64,000 bases of DNA. Origin: Saccharibacillus nicotianae. Lineage in GTDB: Bacteria; Bacillota; Bacilli; Paenibacillales; Paenibacillaceae. Shown here piece after piece: positions 33,486 to 42,285 of this stretch. The notes beneath the pieces were generated by a model. The model was given only the letters and a program-made list of their open reading frames with translations, was not told the DNA's origin and did no database searches. The stretch lies in contig NZ_JBHUGF010000011.1 of the NCBI RefSeq assembly GCF_042681745.1, positions 310,001-374,000 of the forward strand, read 5' to 3'. A program made the translations under genes and the position numbers. The number at the start of each line of letters is the position of its first letter. Position 1 is the first letter of the stretch.

Positions 33486-35537
33486 ATGAAATTATTTCGA
33501 AATATGACCGGGAGCTTGTTTTCGCGGATATTATCTATTGCTGCTGTATGTATTATATTGTCTATGTTGGTTTCTATTGTAACCGTTGGGGTCATGACGA
33601 CTCGTTCATATGAATCGATGAATACAAATTCATTAACACGCGTAGCCAACGAGAAAGTTACCGAGCTTCAAATGGCAGTTGCCGCTCAGCAAACATTAGC
33701 TAGCTCTATTGCTAAAGAAATTTACAATGTCGACTTTTTTCAAAATCTTACCGCAACAGGCGTAGTGAATAAAACAGACTTCAATCGTATTCAAAACAAC
33801 TTTAGTGAGAAATTACAAAATTCAAATGGATTGTATGAAAATATATTTTTCTCCTACCAAGATAAAGTATTTTTAGATGGTCTTGCTGGAAAATCTCAAG
33901 GTACAGACTTGATCTCTACTTCACCGTGGTATAAAAAGGTGCTAGACAGTGGTAATCCTATGGTATCTGATACGCAGATTTCACCAGTTACAGGTAACCC
34001 TGTTATTGTTGTTGTAGAACCTGTCAAAAATCCGACTACCAACAAAGTTCTAAATGTATTTGCACTTCCACTGAATATTAATATTTTGCTAGATGGAATT
34101 ACAGAAAAAGAAAAAGAACAAACGATCAACACGATAGTAACGAACGATAAAGGCGTTGTTATCGCATCACAAGATGCTAATCAAGTGCTCAAAACAGACT
34201 TTACCAAATTAAATAATGAAGATGGACTGAAAAATATAGCAACATCTGAAAATGGTACAGGTTATGTAACAATCGATGGTGTACGTTATCTCGCTTCATT
34301 TGTTAAAGATGATGTTCTTAAAATGAACGTAGTGACTTTTTTACCTGTTAGCAGTTATATGAATGATCTATACAGTATTTTAACAACGATTATCGTGATT
34401 ACGATTATTGCTTTGTTGATTGCTCTAGTGGTTCTTTTCCTAGTCGTACGCGGTATTGTTAAACCGATTCGTATTGCTTCTGAACAGTTAGAAATTATGT
34501 CTCAAGGAGACTTCTCACAAACATTGCCTACGCAATATGAAAATAGTGTAGGGGAAACAGGAGTATTGATTCGTTCGATGAACCGGATGCATCAGTTTAC
34601 CAAGCAAATGGTTCAATCCGTGAGCGAAGAATCTCAAAAGCTAAAAGAAGCAAGTGGTACAGCGCATACGATGTTTATGGATATGGATAAAGAGTTGCAA
34701 GACGTATCTGCAACAACCCAAAACATGTCTGCTGGTATGGAAGAAACAGCCGCTTCTGCACAACAAATTAATGCTTCAACCGATGAATTTGAAAAAGCGA
34801 TTGAATCAATCGCTAAAGGTGCTCAAGAAGGTGCAGAAGAAGCGAATGTGATTAGTAAACGTGCCACTGATTTCAAACTAGCTTTGGAAAAATCGGTTGC
34901 AGAAACGACTGTCGTTTATGAAGAAGTGAAAGCAGGATTGGATGAAGCGCTAGAACAATCCAAATCAGTAGATACAATCAAAGAATTGAGTGATTCGATT
35001 CTACAGATTACCAAACAAACCAATTTACTAGCGCTTAATGCTTCGATTGAAGCCGCAAGAGCAGGTGAAGCTGGTCGAGGATTCGCTGTAGTAGCAGAAG
35101 AAATCCGCAAATTAGCAGATGCTTCTAAAGACACTGTAGGTCAGATTCAAGTGATTACGAATAATGTGACTGATTCTGTCGGTAATCTACAGCATTTCAC
35201 ACAAAGTCTAATCGATCTACTGACAGGCAATATTGCAGAAGATTATGCTATGATGAACAAAACTAGCGAATCGTATATGAATGACGCTACGTATATTGAC
35301 CGTATGGTATCTGAATTTAGCGCAACCAGTGAAGAGTTAAGTGCTTCTGTACAGAATCTAGCTCAAGCGATCAATGAAATCTCGATCTCTAACAACGAGT
35401 CTGCTGAAGGTACTGAAGAGATTGCAGACAAAACAACTGTTGTTGTTAATAAAGCGAACGAAATTGCAGAAGAAGCGAAGAAAACAAATGATAGTGCAGA
35501 TCGTCTGAACCAATTGATTCAACGCTTCAAAGTATAA
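33486..35537 (+). CDS. Methyl-accepting chemotaxis protein
   Basis: This 683-residue chemoreceptor has TM1 at about 14-37, an extracellular Cache-type sensing domain (about 40-290, with WYKKVLDSGNPMVSDTQISP), TM2 at about 295-322, a HAMP domain, and a cytoplasmic coiled-coil signalling domain. Its hairpin tip contains LLALNASIEAARAGEAGRGF and VVAEEIRKLADASKDTV. It relays ligand binding to CheA/CheW. No C-terminal pentapeptide for CheR binding is present. AGAGGAG lies 12 bases before the ATG. The stop codon directly abuts the stop of the convergent cupin gene. The ligand is unknown, though Cache domains often bind amino or organic acids. Confidence 0.93.
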   Translation: MKLFRNMTGSLFSRILSIAAVCIILSMLVSIVTVGVMTTRSYESMNTNSLTRVANEKVTELQMAVAAQQTLASSIAKEIYNVDFFQNLTATGVVNKTDFNRIQNNFSEKLQNSNGLYENIFFSYQDKVFLDGLAGKSQGTDLISTSPWYKKVLDSGNPMVSDTQISPVTGNPVIVVVEPVKNPTTNKVLNVFALPLNINILLDGITEKEKEQTINTIVTNDKGVVIASQDANQVLKTDFTKLNNEDGLKNIATSENGTGYVTIDGVRYLASFVKDDVLKMNVVTFLPVSSYMNDLYSILTTIIVITIIALLIALVVLFLVVRGIVKPIRIASEQLEIMSQGDFSQTLPTQYENSVGETGVLIRSMNRMHQFTKQMVQSVSEESQKLKEASGTAHTMFMDMDKELQDVSATTQNMSAGMEETAASAQQINASTDEFEKAIESIAKGAQEGAEEANVISKRATDFKLALEKSVAETTVVYEEVKAGLDEALEQSKSVDTIKELSDSILQITKQTNLLALNASIEAARAGEAGRGFAVVAEEIRKLADASKDTVGQIQVITNNVTDSVGNLQHFTQSLIDLLTGNIAEDYAMMNKTSESYMNDATYIDRMVSEFSATSEELSASVQNLAQAINEISISNNESAEGTEEIADKTTVVVNKANEIAEEAKKTNDSADRLNQLIQRFKV

Positions 35538-36050
35538 TTATACCGAATGCCAGTATTGTAATAGCGGCCCTTGTGGCCCATATATCGGGTCCATTTTCGG
35601 AAGAGGAACATGCGAGATTTCAGCTAGAGCTGTCGCATGTTCTTTTTCTGTTTCTGTTGCTGTACGGGTATTGTAAGACATTCCATCAGGATAAGCGCCA
35701 ACCATACGAAAATCCGAACTGGCAGATATACGCTTATGCCCTGTACCGGCAGGTAGCACAACAACATCACCTGCATACAAAGTAACGGATTGACCTTCTT
35801 CTCCGCCTAGCTGAACAGTAACATGTCCACTGATAACGCCTAATACTTCATGAGCATTGCTATGATAATGATGATAATCAAATACACCGTTAGTCCAACT
35901 ATTGAGCCAATGATTCTGATTGAAAATAGATTCGGTATCTGCCGGTTGAGCTTGTAATGCTTGCGGATACAATAATACAGGCAATGTAGGATGATTAGGG
36001 ATACCATGATTAGGCTCAAAATAATACGTTTGGACAGAATGATCAGTCAT
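35538..36050 (-). CDS. Cupin domain protein (YjlB-like)
   Basis: This 170-residue single-domain cupin resembles B. subtilis YjlB. The first cupin motif is FDYHHYHSNAHEVLGVISG with three metal-ligand type His/Glu residues; the second is DVVVLPAGTGHKRI. The N-terminal YYFEPNHGIPNHPTLPVLLY and C-terminal MDPIYGPQGPLL are family-specific. The reaction is unknown. AAGGAGG precedes the ATG at 36050 at a rather long spacing. The gene converges on the chemoreceptor gene with no bases between the stop codons and no terminator in between. Confidence 0.88.
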   Translation of the reverse strand: MTDHSVQTYYFEPNHGIPNHPTLPVLLYPQALQAQPADTESIFNQNHWLNSWTNGVFDYHHYHSNAHEVLGVISGHVTVQLGGEEGQSVTLYAGDVVVLPAGTGHKRISASSDFRMVGAYPDGMSYNTRTATETEKEHATALAEISHVPLPKMDPIYGPQGPLLQYWHSV

Positions 36051-36097
36051 AGAACAATAACCTCCTTAAATGTATGCATAAATATACAATATTACTA

Positions 36098-36125
36098 TAC
36101 ACAAAGTGACATAATATGCCGATAA
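36098..36125 (+). promoter_or_regulatory. SigD-type (flagellar) promoter
   Basis: TACA (36098-36101), 16 bases, then GCCGATAA (36118-36125) matches the SigD consensus TAAA-N15-GCCGATAT at 10 of 12 positions. It lies about 60 bases before the FlxA-like gene, whose E. coli namesake is under the flagellar sigma factor. Confidence 0.55.
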
Positions 36126-36185
36126 TACAGGCAGGGAATAATGAACAAGAAAAGGGGTAATCTATCGGACAAAGGGGTAATACCT

Positions 36186-36605
36186 ATGAATATTTCTTCT
36201 GTAACATCAAGTGCTTACAAAGCAGCTTCTACTGCAACGACCACAGACACAAGCGCACTCGAAAAGCAAAAAACAGCGCTACAAGCACAATTAACCAAAT
36301 TACAAAGCAGTACAGACAAAAAAGACAGCGAACAACAGATCAAACAAGTGCAACAACAAATTCAACAAATCGAGCGCCAAATCTCTCAAGCAAGTGCCAA
36401 GTCAAGCAGTAGTGATTCTTCGGACACCGGTGCAGATTCTACCGATTCGACGGATTCTACAAGTAGTACTGGTTCAACAGCCAAAGCAGCGATTCAATCG
36501 ATCAAAGATGTGCAAGAAGCTGTTCGCAAAACACAAGAAGAAGAAAAAGCAAAACGCAGTACAGCCGATATGGGTGTAGGCGGATTGCTAGATATCACTG
36601 TCTAA
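36186..36605 (+). CDS. FlxA-like protein
   Basis: This 139-residue, Ser/Thr/Gln-rich protein has a central coiled coil (about 25-75, with LEKQKTALQAQLTKLQ and QIKQVQQQIQQIERQI), a low-complexity Ser/Asp/Thr linker (about 80-105), and a short conserved-looking end, STADMGVGGLLDITV. This is the pattern of FlxA-like proteins, whose role is unknown but linked to flagellar gene control. The ATG at 36186 follows AAAGGGGTAAT (36171-36181). An ATG at 36141 would add 15 residues, and the same AAAGGGGTAAT also occurs 20 bases earlier. A SigD-like promoter precedes it and a terminator follows. Confidence 0.8.
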   Translation: MNISSVTSSAYKAASTATTTDTSALEKQKTALQAQLTKLQSSTDKKDSEQQIKQVQQQIQQIERQISQASAKSSSSDSSDTGADSTDSTDSTSSTGSTAKAAIQSIKDVQEAVRKTQEEEKAKRSTADMGVGGLLDITV

Positions 36606-36626
36606 TAAACGTATCTCTGCATTTTG

Positions 36627-36661
36627 AAAAGCTATCTTTCCTTGGGGATGGCTTTTTTGTG
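36627..36661 (+). terminator. Rho-independent terminator
   Basis: AAGCTATC pairs with GATGGCTT (one G-U pair), followed by a T run. Confidence 0.8.
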
Positions 36662-36819
36662 ATATATACTACTGAAATGAATTGTAAAAACATGATGATT
36701 TTCATCCTGAATAAGTGTTTCTGAAAATATATGATTTACAGTATCAAAATGATAGTGTTAGGATAACTAATAATCAGTTTGACCATTACACGCTTGGAGC
36801 ACAGAGGAGTATGTAGCAA

Positions 36820-37836
36820 ATGAAAGAATATGTAGTTAGTCGGATGTACAAAGCTTCAGCAGGAATGGCCAATGCGGTTCTTGTTACACTGGGGATTGGA
36901 TTACTTTTCGAGACATTTGGTAAATTTCTTGGCTGGGACACACTGATCGCTATCGGATCAGTTGCAAAAATATTGCTAGCTCCCGCATTAGGCGCAGGGA
37001 TCGCTTTTCAATTGGGCGGGAATACACTGGTTCTTTTTAGTGCCATGATCGCAAGTACGATTGGTGGAGCAGCACTTCACCTCAATGTAGAAGGCGGCAT
37101 GACACTGGTTCCCGGGCAACCGATCAGTGCTGTTCTAGCGGCGATTGTAGCTACATATGTAGGGAAACGAATCACCGGACGTACTAAGCTGGATATGATG
37201 GCGATTCCGTTAGGAGCTGTTTTTGTCGGCGGTTTAGTTGGAGCAGGATTAGCGGCGGTGGTTACTCCATTGTTGATTACGATCAGCGCAGGCATAACGC
37301 AATCGGTACAAGGTTCTCCTATTTTGGCTTCGATGGCGATCTCGTTAGTATGGAGTATATTGTTAATGTCTCCTGCGTCATCAGCAGCGATCGCGATTGC
37401 TTTGAAATTAGATCCCGTCTCTAGTGCAGCCGCGTTGATTGGTTGTACTGTCCAATTTGTAGGATTTACATTAATGTCTGCTCGGCAAAATGATGCAGGC
37501 GGTATCATAGCACAGATTCTAGTCACGCCAAAAGTACAATTTCCGAATTTGGTCAAAAATCCTCGCTTGGTATTACCTACGTTTATCGCAGCTATGATTT
37601 GTGCTCCGATTGCAACACTGGTGTTCCATTTTCAAGCTTCCTATGAATTAGCAGGGTTAGGCTTAAATTCGATGATTGCTCCGTTAAATATTTTGGCAAC
37701 ACAAGGAGCAAGCGCCTTTATCATCTATCTGATGATCGGTGTGCTATTACCAGCAATTATTACATTGGTTCTCTATTATGTACTCAAAAAAATAGGCTGG
37801 GCAAAAACAGGCGATCTTCATATGGAAGTACAATAG
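36820..37836 (+). CDS. PTS transporter subunit IIC (EIIC type 2-like)
   Basis: This 338-residue membrane protein of the PTS_EIIC_2 group has about nine or ten hydrophobic segments. Typical parts are the N-terminal KASAGMANAVLVTLGIGLLF, the LVPGQPISAVLAAIVATYVG loop, SPASSAAIAIALKL and ILATQGASAFIIYL. There is no attached IIA or IIB domain and none is encoded nearby, so phosphotransfer, if any, needs partners elsewhere. AGAGGAG (36803-36809) is ten bases before the ATG. No terminator follows directly. The next plus-strand terminator lies at 38419-38459, beyond the opposing Crp-like gene. Confidence 0.87.
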   Translation: MKEYVVSRMYKASAGMANAVLVTLGIGLLFETFGKFLGWDTLIAIGSVAKILLAPALGAGIAFQLGGNTLVLFSAMIASTIGGAALHLNVEGGMTLVPGQPISAVLAAIVATYVGKRITGRTKLDMMAIPLGAVFVGGLVGAGLAAVVTPLLITISAGITQSVQGSPILASMAISLVWSILLMSPASSAAIAIALKLDPVSSAAALIGCTVQFVGFTLMSARQNDAGGIIAQILVTPKVQFPNLVKNPRLVLPTFIAAMICAPIATLVFHFQASYELAGLGLNSMIAPLNILATQGASAFIIYLMIGVLLPAIITLVLYYVLKKIGWAKTGDLHMEVQ

Positions 37837-37884
37837 ATGTGAACAGATAATTAGAATTTGATGTGATTGTAATGATCTATTCGC

Positions 37885-38394
37885 TTAGATCTGTTTGATC
37901 TGTGCGCGAAGCAATCGATTGACTGTTTCCCGTCGTACTCCGATTAATTGTCCAATCTCATCCTGCGTTAGAATATCAGTGATCGGAATATCGCTTAGAT
38001 AATTCTGGAACCAGCTTTGTAAATGAGTCAATTTGTCGGCAGGTGCAATCTGGGTTAATTGATCGATTCGTTGTTGCATCATACGCAGTTTGTCTTGCAG
38101 TTGTACCGCAATATCACGATAACGAAGCGGTTCACGCTCCAATTGAGCATACCATTCTGTAGCAGAGATCGGTTCAACTTCACTGGTAATTAATGCAATC
38201 GCTGTACCATGATAAGCCATCGGGCTGATTAACGAATGATGCGGAATAGTCTCACCGGGTACAATAATATTAAATAAAATAGGATTACCATCTTCATGCA
38301 GACGTACAATTTTGAAAAGTCCGCTTGTAATATGATAAAGTCCACCACTTTCTCCTTGTCGGAACAAAAATTCACCTTTATGTAAAATCATCAT
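37885..38394 (-). CDS. Short Crp/Fnr family regulator
   Basis: This 169-residue regulator has a cyclic-nucleotide-binding-type beta roll (FRQGESGGLYHITSGLFKIVR, VPGETIPHHSLI), a long dimerisation helix, and a C-terminal helix-turn-helix (LTQDEIGQLIGVRRETVNRLLR). It is about 50 residues shorter than typical Crp/Fnr proteins: the beta roll lacks its first strand, and the winged helix stops right after the recognition helix. No cysteine cluster for iron-sulfur binding is visible. It starts at the ATG at 38394 or 38391, with AGAGGTTAG in front. It could still bind DNA, but effector binding is uncertain. Confidence 0.82.
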   Translation of the reverse strand: MMILHKGEFLFRQGESGGLYHITSGLFKIVRLHEDGNPILFNIIVPGETIPHHSLISPMAYHGTAIALITSEVEPISATEWYAQLEREPLRYRDIAVQLQDKLRMMQQRIDQLTQIAPADKLTHLQSWFQNYLSDIPITDILTQDEIGQLIGVRRETVNRLLRAQIKQI

Positions 38395-38418
38395 CTAACC
38401 TCTTTTCGATTGTTTGCT

Positions 38419-38460
38419 AAAGCTATTTTACTGTATAGACGCAGTGAAATAGCTTTTTTG
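38419..38460 (+). terminator. Plus-strand terminator upstream of crp-like gene
   Basis: AAGCTATTTTACTG (38420-38433) pairs with CAGTGAAATAGCTT (38442-38455), followed by six T on the plus strand only. It sits between divergent genes, so it can only stop plus-strand transcription arriving from the PTS gene across the Crp-like gene, or from an unseen promoter. Confidence 0.85.
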
Positions 38461-38559
38461 TTTGCGTCTATGATTTGTGTCTATTGATCGGGCGATAAAG
38501 AGCGTAACCTATATTATAAAAAAATATTCTTAACCGGATAATAGGTTTGCAAAATACGC

Positions 38560-38588
38560 TAGACAGCACCTTCAAGCCGACGTATACT
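38560..38588 (+). promoter_or_regulatory. SigA promoter of ROK operon
   Basis: TAGACA (38560-38565) and TATACT (38583-38588) are separated by 17 bp, just upstream of the ROK operator. Confidence 0.6.
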
Positions 38589-38599
38589 ATTGTCAACTC

Positions 38600-38622
38600 A
38601 TTAGTAAAGAACATTTACTAAT
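38600..38622. promoter_or_regulatory. ROK/XylR-type operator
   Basis: ATTAGTAAA (38600-38608) and TTTACTAAT (38614-38622) form a perfect inverted repeat with a five-base spacer. It lies directly downstream of the -10, 28 bases before the ROK repressor start. The TTAGT...ACTAA half-sites resemble XylR operators. Autorepression relieved by a sugar is the likely mode. Confidence 0.75.
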
Positions 38623-38649
38623 TACAAAAAAAGTTCAAAGGAGCATGTT

Positions 38650-39882
38650 ATGTTACTATCTATCGGTAATCCACAGATGATCCGCAATCTGAATGAATAT
38701 TTGATTTTGGAAGTGATTGTGCAACACGATAGCTTATCACGAGCAGAGATTAGTCGGCGTACAGGGCTCAGTAAACCTACTGTTTCTTCAGCGGTTCAGA
38801 ATTTATTACACCATCAATTAATTGCAGAGATCGGACAAGATGATAGCAACCAGCAGGGACGCAAAGGGCAATTGCTTTCATTTAATCCGACGGTATTCTA
38901 TATTGTAACACTTGATATCGGAGCAGATTATATTCGCACCGGATTAACAGATTTAGCCGGGACTATTATTCAGACAGGACATTTCCCTCTTCATACTTCG
39001 GATAACGGGCAGACGATGCTAGAACATCTCAAAACTCATATAGATCAATTGATCACAGCAGCAACTATTGATTGGGATGATGTACGCTTTTTGTCAGCAG
39101 GGATTCCGGCAGTCGTTCATCCAGAAGATGGAACGATTCATACGTTACTTCCTCAATTTGAACAATATCGTGCTGTATTGTCCTCTTCTTCATTAGCTTC
39201 TTTATTTCCTTGTGAAATTTTACTTGATAATGATGTGAATCTCGCAACAATCGCTGAAAAAGAATATGGCGCGGCTCAACTTGTAGAGCATATGGTCTAT
39301 GTGTCTTTGGGCGAAGGTGTCGGTGCAGGAATTATGATCGACAGTAAATTATATCGTGGATTATCTGGTTCAGCAGGTGAAATGGGACGATGCCTTTCCC
39401 GAACTGGCGATGATCAGCGCTTAGAAGAACAGATAGGTGGCGCAGGGATTCGTCGTCTGATTCAGCAATATAGTGACTTCCATCCTGATGCTGAGACAGC
39501 GCATACTATCCGCCGTTGGGATATAGAGATGCTTATGAATCAAGCACGACAAGGCAATAACGATGCGCAAAAAATGATTGAGCAATACGGTCAACAATTA
39601 TCGTTATCTCTTATCAATCTAGCATCGATGTTAGCACCGGAAATGATCGTATTTGGCGGTGAGATCGGCGAGCATGCAGACTTATTTATCCCTACTATCC
39701 AGAAGCAGATGGAGCAGTATGCTCCGGTATGTCCTCAATTAACAACAACTATGTTAACCGGTAAAGGTGTTATTCAGGGAGCCGCATGGTCAGGGATTCA
39801 TCGAGCTTTTCAATATATACGAGAAGATATGCTAGTTGTTGGCGGTAAAATGTTATTTGCAGAGCAGGGGGAAAAAGAATGA
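38650..39882 (+). CDS. ROK family transcriptional repressor
   Basis: This 410-residue repressor of the NagC/XylR type has an N-terminal winged helix (SLSRAEISRRTGLSKPTVSS, residues 28-47) followed by a sugar-kinase-like ROK domain. The phosphate loop is degenerate (DIGADYIRTGL rather than DxGGTK), so kinase activity is unlikely, while the sugar-binding LDNDVNLATIAE is kept. The zinc-binding CxCGxxGC motif usual in ROK proteins is missing; the corresponding region reads GEMGRCLSRTGDDQRLEEQ. It overlaps the downstream kinase gene by four bases and has a clear operator at 38600-38622. The sugar effector is unknown. Confidence 0.92.
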   Translation: MLLSIGNPQMIRNLNEYLILEVIVQHDSLSRAEISRRTGLSKPTVSSAVQNLLHHQLIAEIGQDDSNQQGRKGQLLSFNPTVFYIVTLDIGADYIRTGLTDLAGTIIQTGHFPLHTSDNGQTMLEHLKTHIDQLITAATIDWDDVRFLSAGIPAVVHPEDGTIHTLLPQFEQYRAVLSSSSLASLFPCEILLDNDVNLATIAEKEYGAAQLVEHMVYVSLGEGVGAGIMIDSKLYRGLSGSAGEMGRCLSRTGDDQRLEEQIGGAGIRRLIQQYSDFHPDAETAHTIRRWDIEMLMNQARQGNNDAQKMIEQYGQQLSLSLINLASMLAPEMIVFGGEIGEHADLFIPTIQKQMEQYAPVCPQLTTTMLTGKGVIQGAAWSGIHRAFQYIREDMLVVGGKMLFAEQGEKE

Positions 39883-40874
39883 CTGAAGGCTTGATGATCG
39901 GTATTGATATCGGTGGAACCAAAACATTAATGCTTGTGACTGACCGTAATGGAATGATACAAGCACAGCAAAAAAAGCCTACGATACAAGCAGAGCAACC
40001 GTCAGCTTTTTTTGCTTTATTATTTGAACAGGTGCATCAGCTTCTGGCTACGATAGATCGAACGATAATAGATGTTGAAGGAATAGGGATAGGGCTTCCG
40101 GGAGCAGTCAATATCGAGACAGGTGTTATCACTCATATTCCGGCTTTGCCGTTAGACGGAGTGTCATTAATCGAACAGATTCAACCTTTTTATAGTGGTG
40201 CTCTTTATCTGGACAATGATGTGAATGTAGCGGCTCTGGGAGAACACTGGCAAGGTGCAGGGAGCGGGAAAAAGCATCTGATTATGCTTACTGTAGGCAC
40301 AGGCATCGGTGGGGCTGTTATTTTAAATGATACTTTGTTTCGTGGAGCGAATTATACCGCTGGTGAAGTGTCTTATTTGGTGGTCGATCATCAACCAGAA
40401 CAGGTCTCGTCAGTGACAGTGAATAGTCAGGAATTTGGACGATTTGAATCCCATGCTTCTGGTACAGGAATCGGAGTATATGCAAGACAATGGCTAACCG
40501 AACATCGAGCAGATCATACTCATCCCATTGTAGAACAGGCAGGCGGGCAGATAGAGCAGGTGAATGCGGTAGATGTATTGAGATTGGCTGAAGCAGGCAA
40601 TCCAGATGCACAACAGATTATGACTGTACCGATCGATTATATGGCAGCAGGAATAGCCAGTATGATTGCTTTACTAAATCCAGAATGTGTTGTGATAGGA
40701 GGCGGTGTAGCAGATTCCGCTTATTATATTGAGCAATTACATCAACGTATTCGTTATTTCACCCCGATTCAGACTCAACTGGTACCGGCGATATTAGGCA
40801 ATACGGCTGGTGCACTTGGAGCTGTCTATGGTGTATTGCAACATCCGTTAGCGATTTACAAACATAGCCGTTAG
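39879..40874 (+). CDS. ROK family sugar kinase
   Basis: This 331-residue probable glucokinase-like enzyme phosphorylates a hexose or glycoside using ATP. The phosphate loop GIDIGGTKTLML, the catalytic YLDNDVNVAALGE, the TVGTGIGGAVI motif and the ATP-side GGGVADSAYY are intact. The ROK zinc motif is absent: there are no cysteines in the expected segment after GEVSYL, as in some glycoside kinases. The start ATG overlaps the repressor stop (ATGA), with AGGGGG upstream. With the repressor and the MFS gene it forms a sugar uptake and phosphorylation operon. Substrate specificity is not predictable. Confidence 0.9.
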   Translation: MTEGLMIGIDIGGTKTLMLVTDRNGMIQAQQKKPTIQAEQPSAFFALLFEQVHQLLATIDRTIIDVEGIGIGLPGAVNIETGVITHIPALPLDGVSLIEQIQPFYSGALYLDNDVNVAALGEHWQGAGSGKKHLIMLTVGTGIGGAVILNDTLFRGANYTAGEVSYLVVDHQPEQVSSVTVNSQEFGRFESHASGTGIGVYARQWLTEHRADHTHPIVEQAGGQIEQVNAVDVLRLAEAGNPDAQQIMTVPIDYMAAGIASMIALLNPECVVIGGGVADSAYYIEQLHQRIRYFTPIQTQLVPAILGNTAGALGAVYGVLQHPLAIYKHSR

Positions 40875-40895
40875 GTCAAAAAGGAGTCGATAATC

Positions 40896-42149
40896 ATGAT
40901 CTCGATCTGGAGTGCTAAGTTAAAAGGAATACGGGACTCCTCCAAGCGGCTAGCAGATCAATGGACAGAGGAACAGTCACCCAAAGACGTACTACTGCGT
41001 ATTCGTAGCTTTTATTTGCTAGCAGGACTAGCTGGAGGTATATTTAATCCTTATTTATCTTCGATGCTTGTAGGCGGAGGTCTAGGAAGCGGACAAGTCG
41101 GTCTATTATTATCGATCGGTACTTTTATTTCGATTCTGGTACAGCCCGTATGGGGATTAATCGTTGACCGTTTTCAACAAATGAGGTTGGTTTTACTGTT
41201 AAGTGTAGCCATTCCAGGATTGTTATCGATTTTGTATCAAAGCCCATACTTTTTGATTTTGATTATGGTGTATACGATCTCTACTGTATTTACAGCAACA
41301 CAAGCGCCTATGGCAGATTCGTATGCACTGGTTGCCGCGCAAAAAGCGAATACGACGTATGGAGCGATCCGTTTTCTCGGTAGTGCAGGTACAGCAGTCG
41401 GAGGGTATCTCGGGGGATTGTATGTCAGTCAGTATGATGTATCGCTGATTTGGGTTCCTTTTATGTTATTCAATGTGTTAGCAGCTATATTGGCGTTCAC
41501 TTTACCTAGACGCTCAGACGAAAGTCGGATTCTCAATCAATCGCTTAGTGCAGGTATTAAGACGTTATTAACCAATCGGTTGTTTTTATTTTTCCTCGGT
41601 GGAAGCTTGCTGGTCAATCAGACATTAACAGCGTTTAATTCTTATTTTGTGCTTTCTTTTCAAGATGCAGGAGGGACACTTCAACTGGCAGGAGTCGGTC
41701 TGTTGATTGCTTCAGCCGCCAATATTCCTTCGATGTTAATTGCCGCCAAAGTCATTCGCCGGATTGGACATGAGAAAATGTTGCTGTTAGCGGCGTTTGC
41801 TTATATTTTGCGCTGGGGAATTCAGTGGTTATTTCCGGTTCCATCGGTGATGTTAGCGGTACAATTGTTACATGGTTTATCGTTCGGATTCTTTTATATT
41901 GCGGCTGTAGAATATGTATCACGAATTACATCCAAACATATGCAAGCCACCGGACAAAGTATTTTTAATATGGTGTTTGTCGGGATCGCAGGTATTATTG
42001 GTAATCTACTTAACGGGTATTTACTGGAACTGGGTGGCTCGCAAGCGATGAATCTTTCTTGCGTCATCAGTGCGTTGTGTGGTTCTTTGCTATTGTTGTA
42101 TGTAGCGGTACAAAGCCGTTATTCCTCTTCTTCTGTTCCTCAATCCTAA
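40896..42149 (+). CDS. MFS sugar transporter (LacY-like MFS_1)
   Basis: This 417-residue major facilitator protein has about 12 membrane segments after a 35-residue cytosolic N-terminus. Helices begin near FYLLAGLAGGIFNPYLSS. The loop GLIVDRFQQMR between helices 2 and 3 and the second-half loop KVIRRIGHEKM are typical of the LacY/nucleoside:H+ symporter-like subgroup. It probably imports a sugar or glycoside by proton symport. AAGGAG lies upstream of the ATG at 40896, 21 bases after the kinase gene. The operon layout suggests import of the substrate that the ROK kinase phosphorylates and the ROK repressor senses. Confidence 0.9.
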   Translation: MISIWSAKLKGIRDSSKRLADQWTEEQSPKDVLLRIRSFYLLAGLAGGIFNPYLSSMLVGGGLGSGQVGLLLSIGTFISILVQPVWGLIVDRFQQMRLVLLLSVAIPGLLSILYQSPYFLILIMVYTISTVFTATQAPMADSYALVAAQKANTTYGAIRFLGSAGTAVGGYLGGLYVSQYDVSLIWVPFMLFNVLAAILAFTLPRRSDESRILNQSLSAGIKTLLTNRLFLFFLGGSLLVNQTLTAFNSYFVLSFQDAGGTLQLAGVGLLIASAANIPSMLIAAKVIRRIGHEKMLLLAAFAYILRWGIQWLFPVPSVMLAVQLLHGLSFGFFYIAAVEYVSRITSKHMQATGQSIFNMVFVGIAGIIGNLLNGYLLELGGSQAMNLSCVISALCGSLLLLYVAVQSRYSSSSVPQS

Positions 42150-42285
42150 TCAACGATTATTTTATTTTTAAAATAACCCTCAACAAATAACGTCTAAAAG
42201 CGTAAACTAATACTAAAGATATGTTCTATAATGTAGTTGTCATAACAGATTGTCTGTGTCAGTAGCATTCAAGGGGGAGAACCAT

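Noticed and set aside
37077..37556. Minus-strand open frame of 159 codons opposite the PTS IIC gene
   Set aside because: It lies wholly inside a well-supported membrane protein gene and has no start signal or family resemblance.
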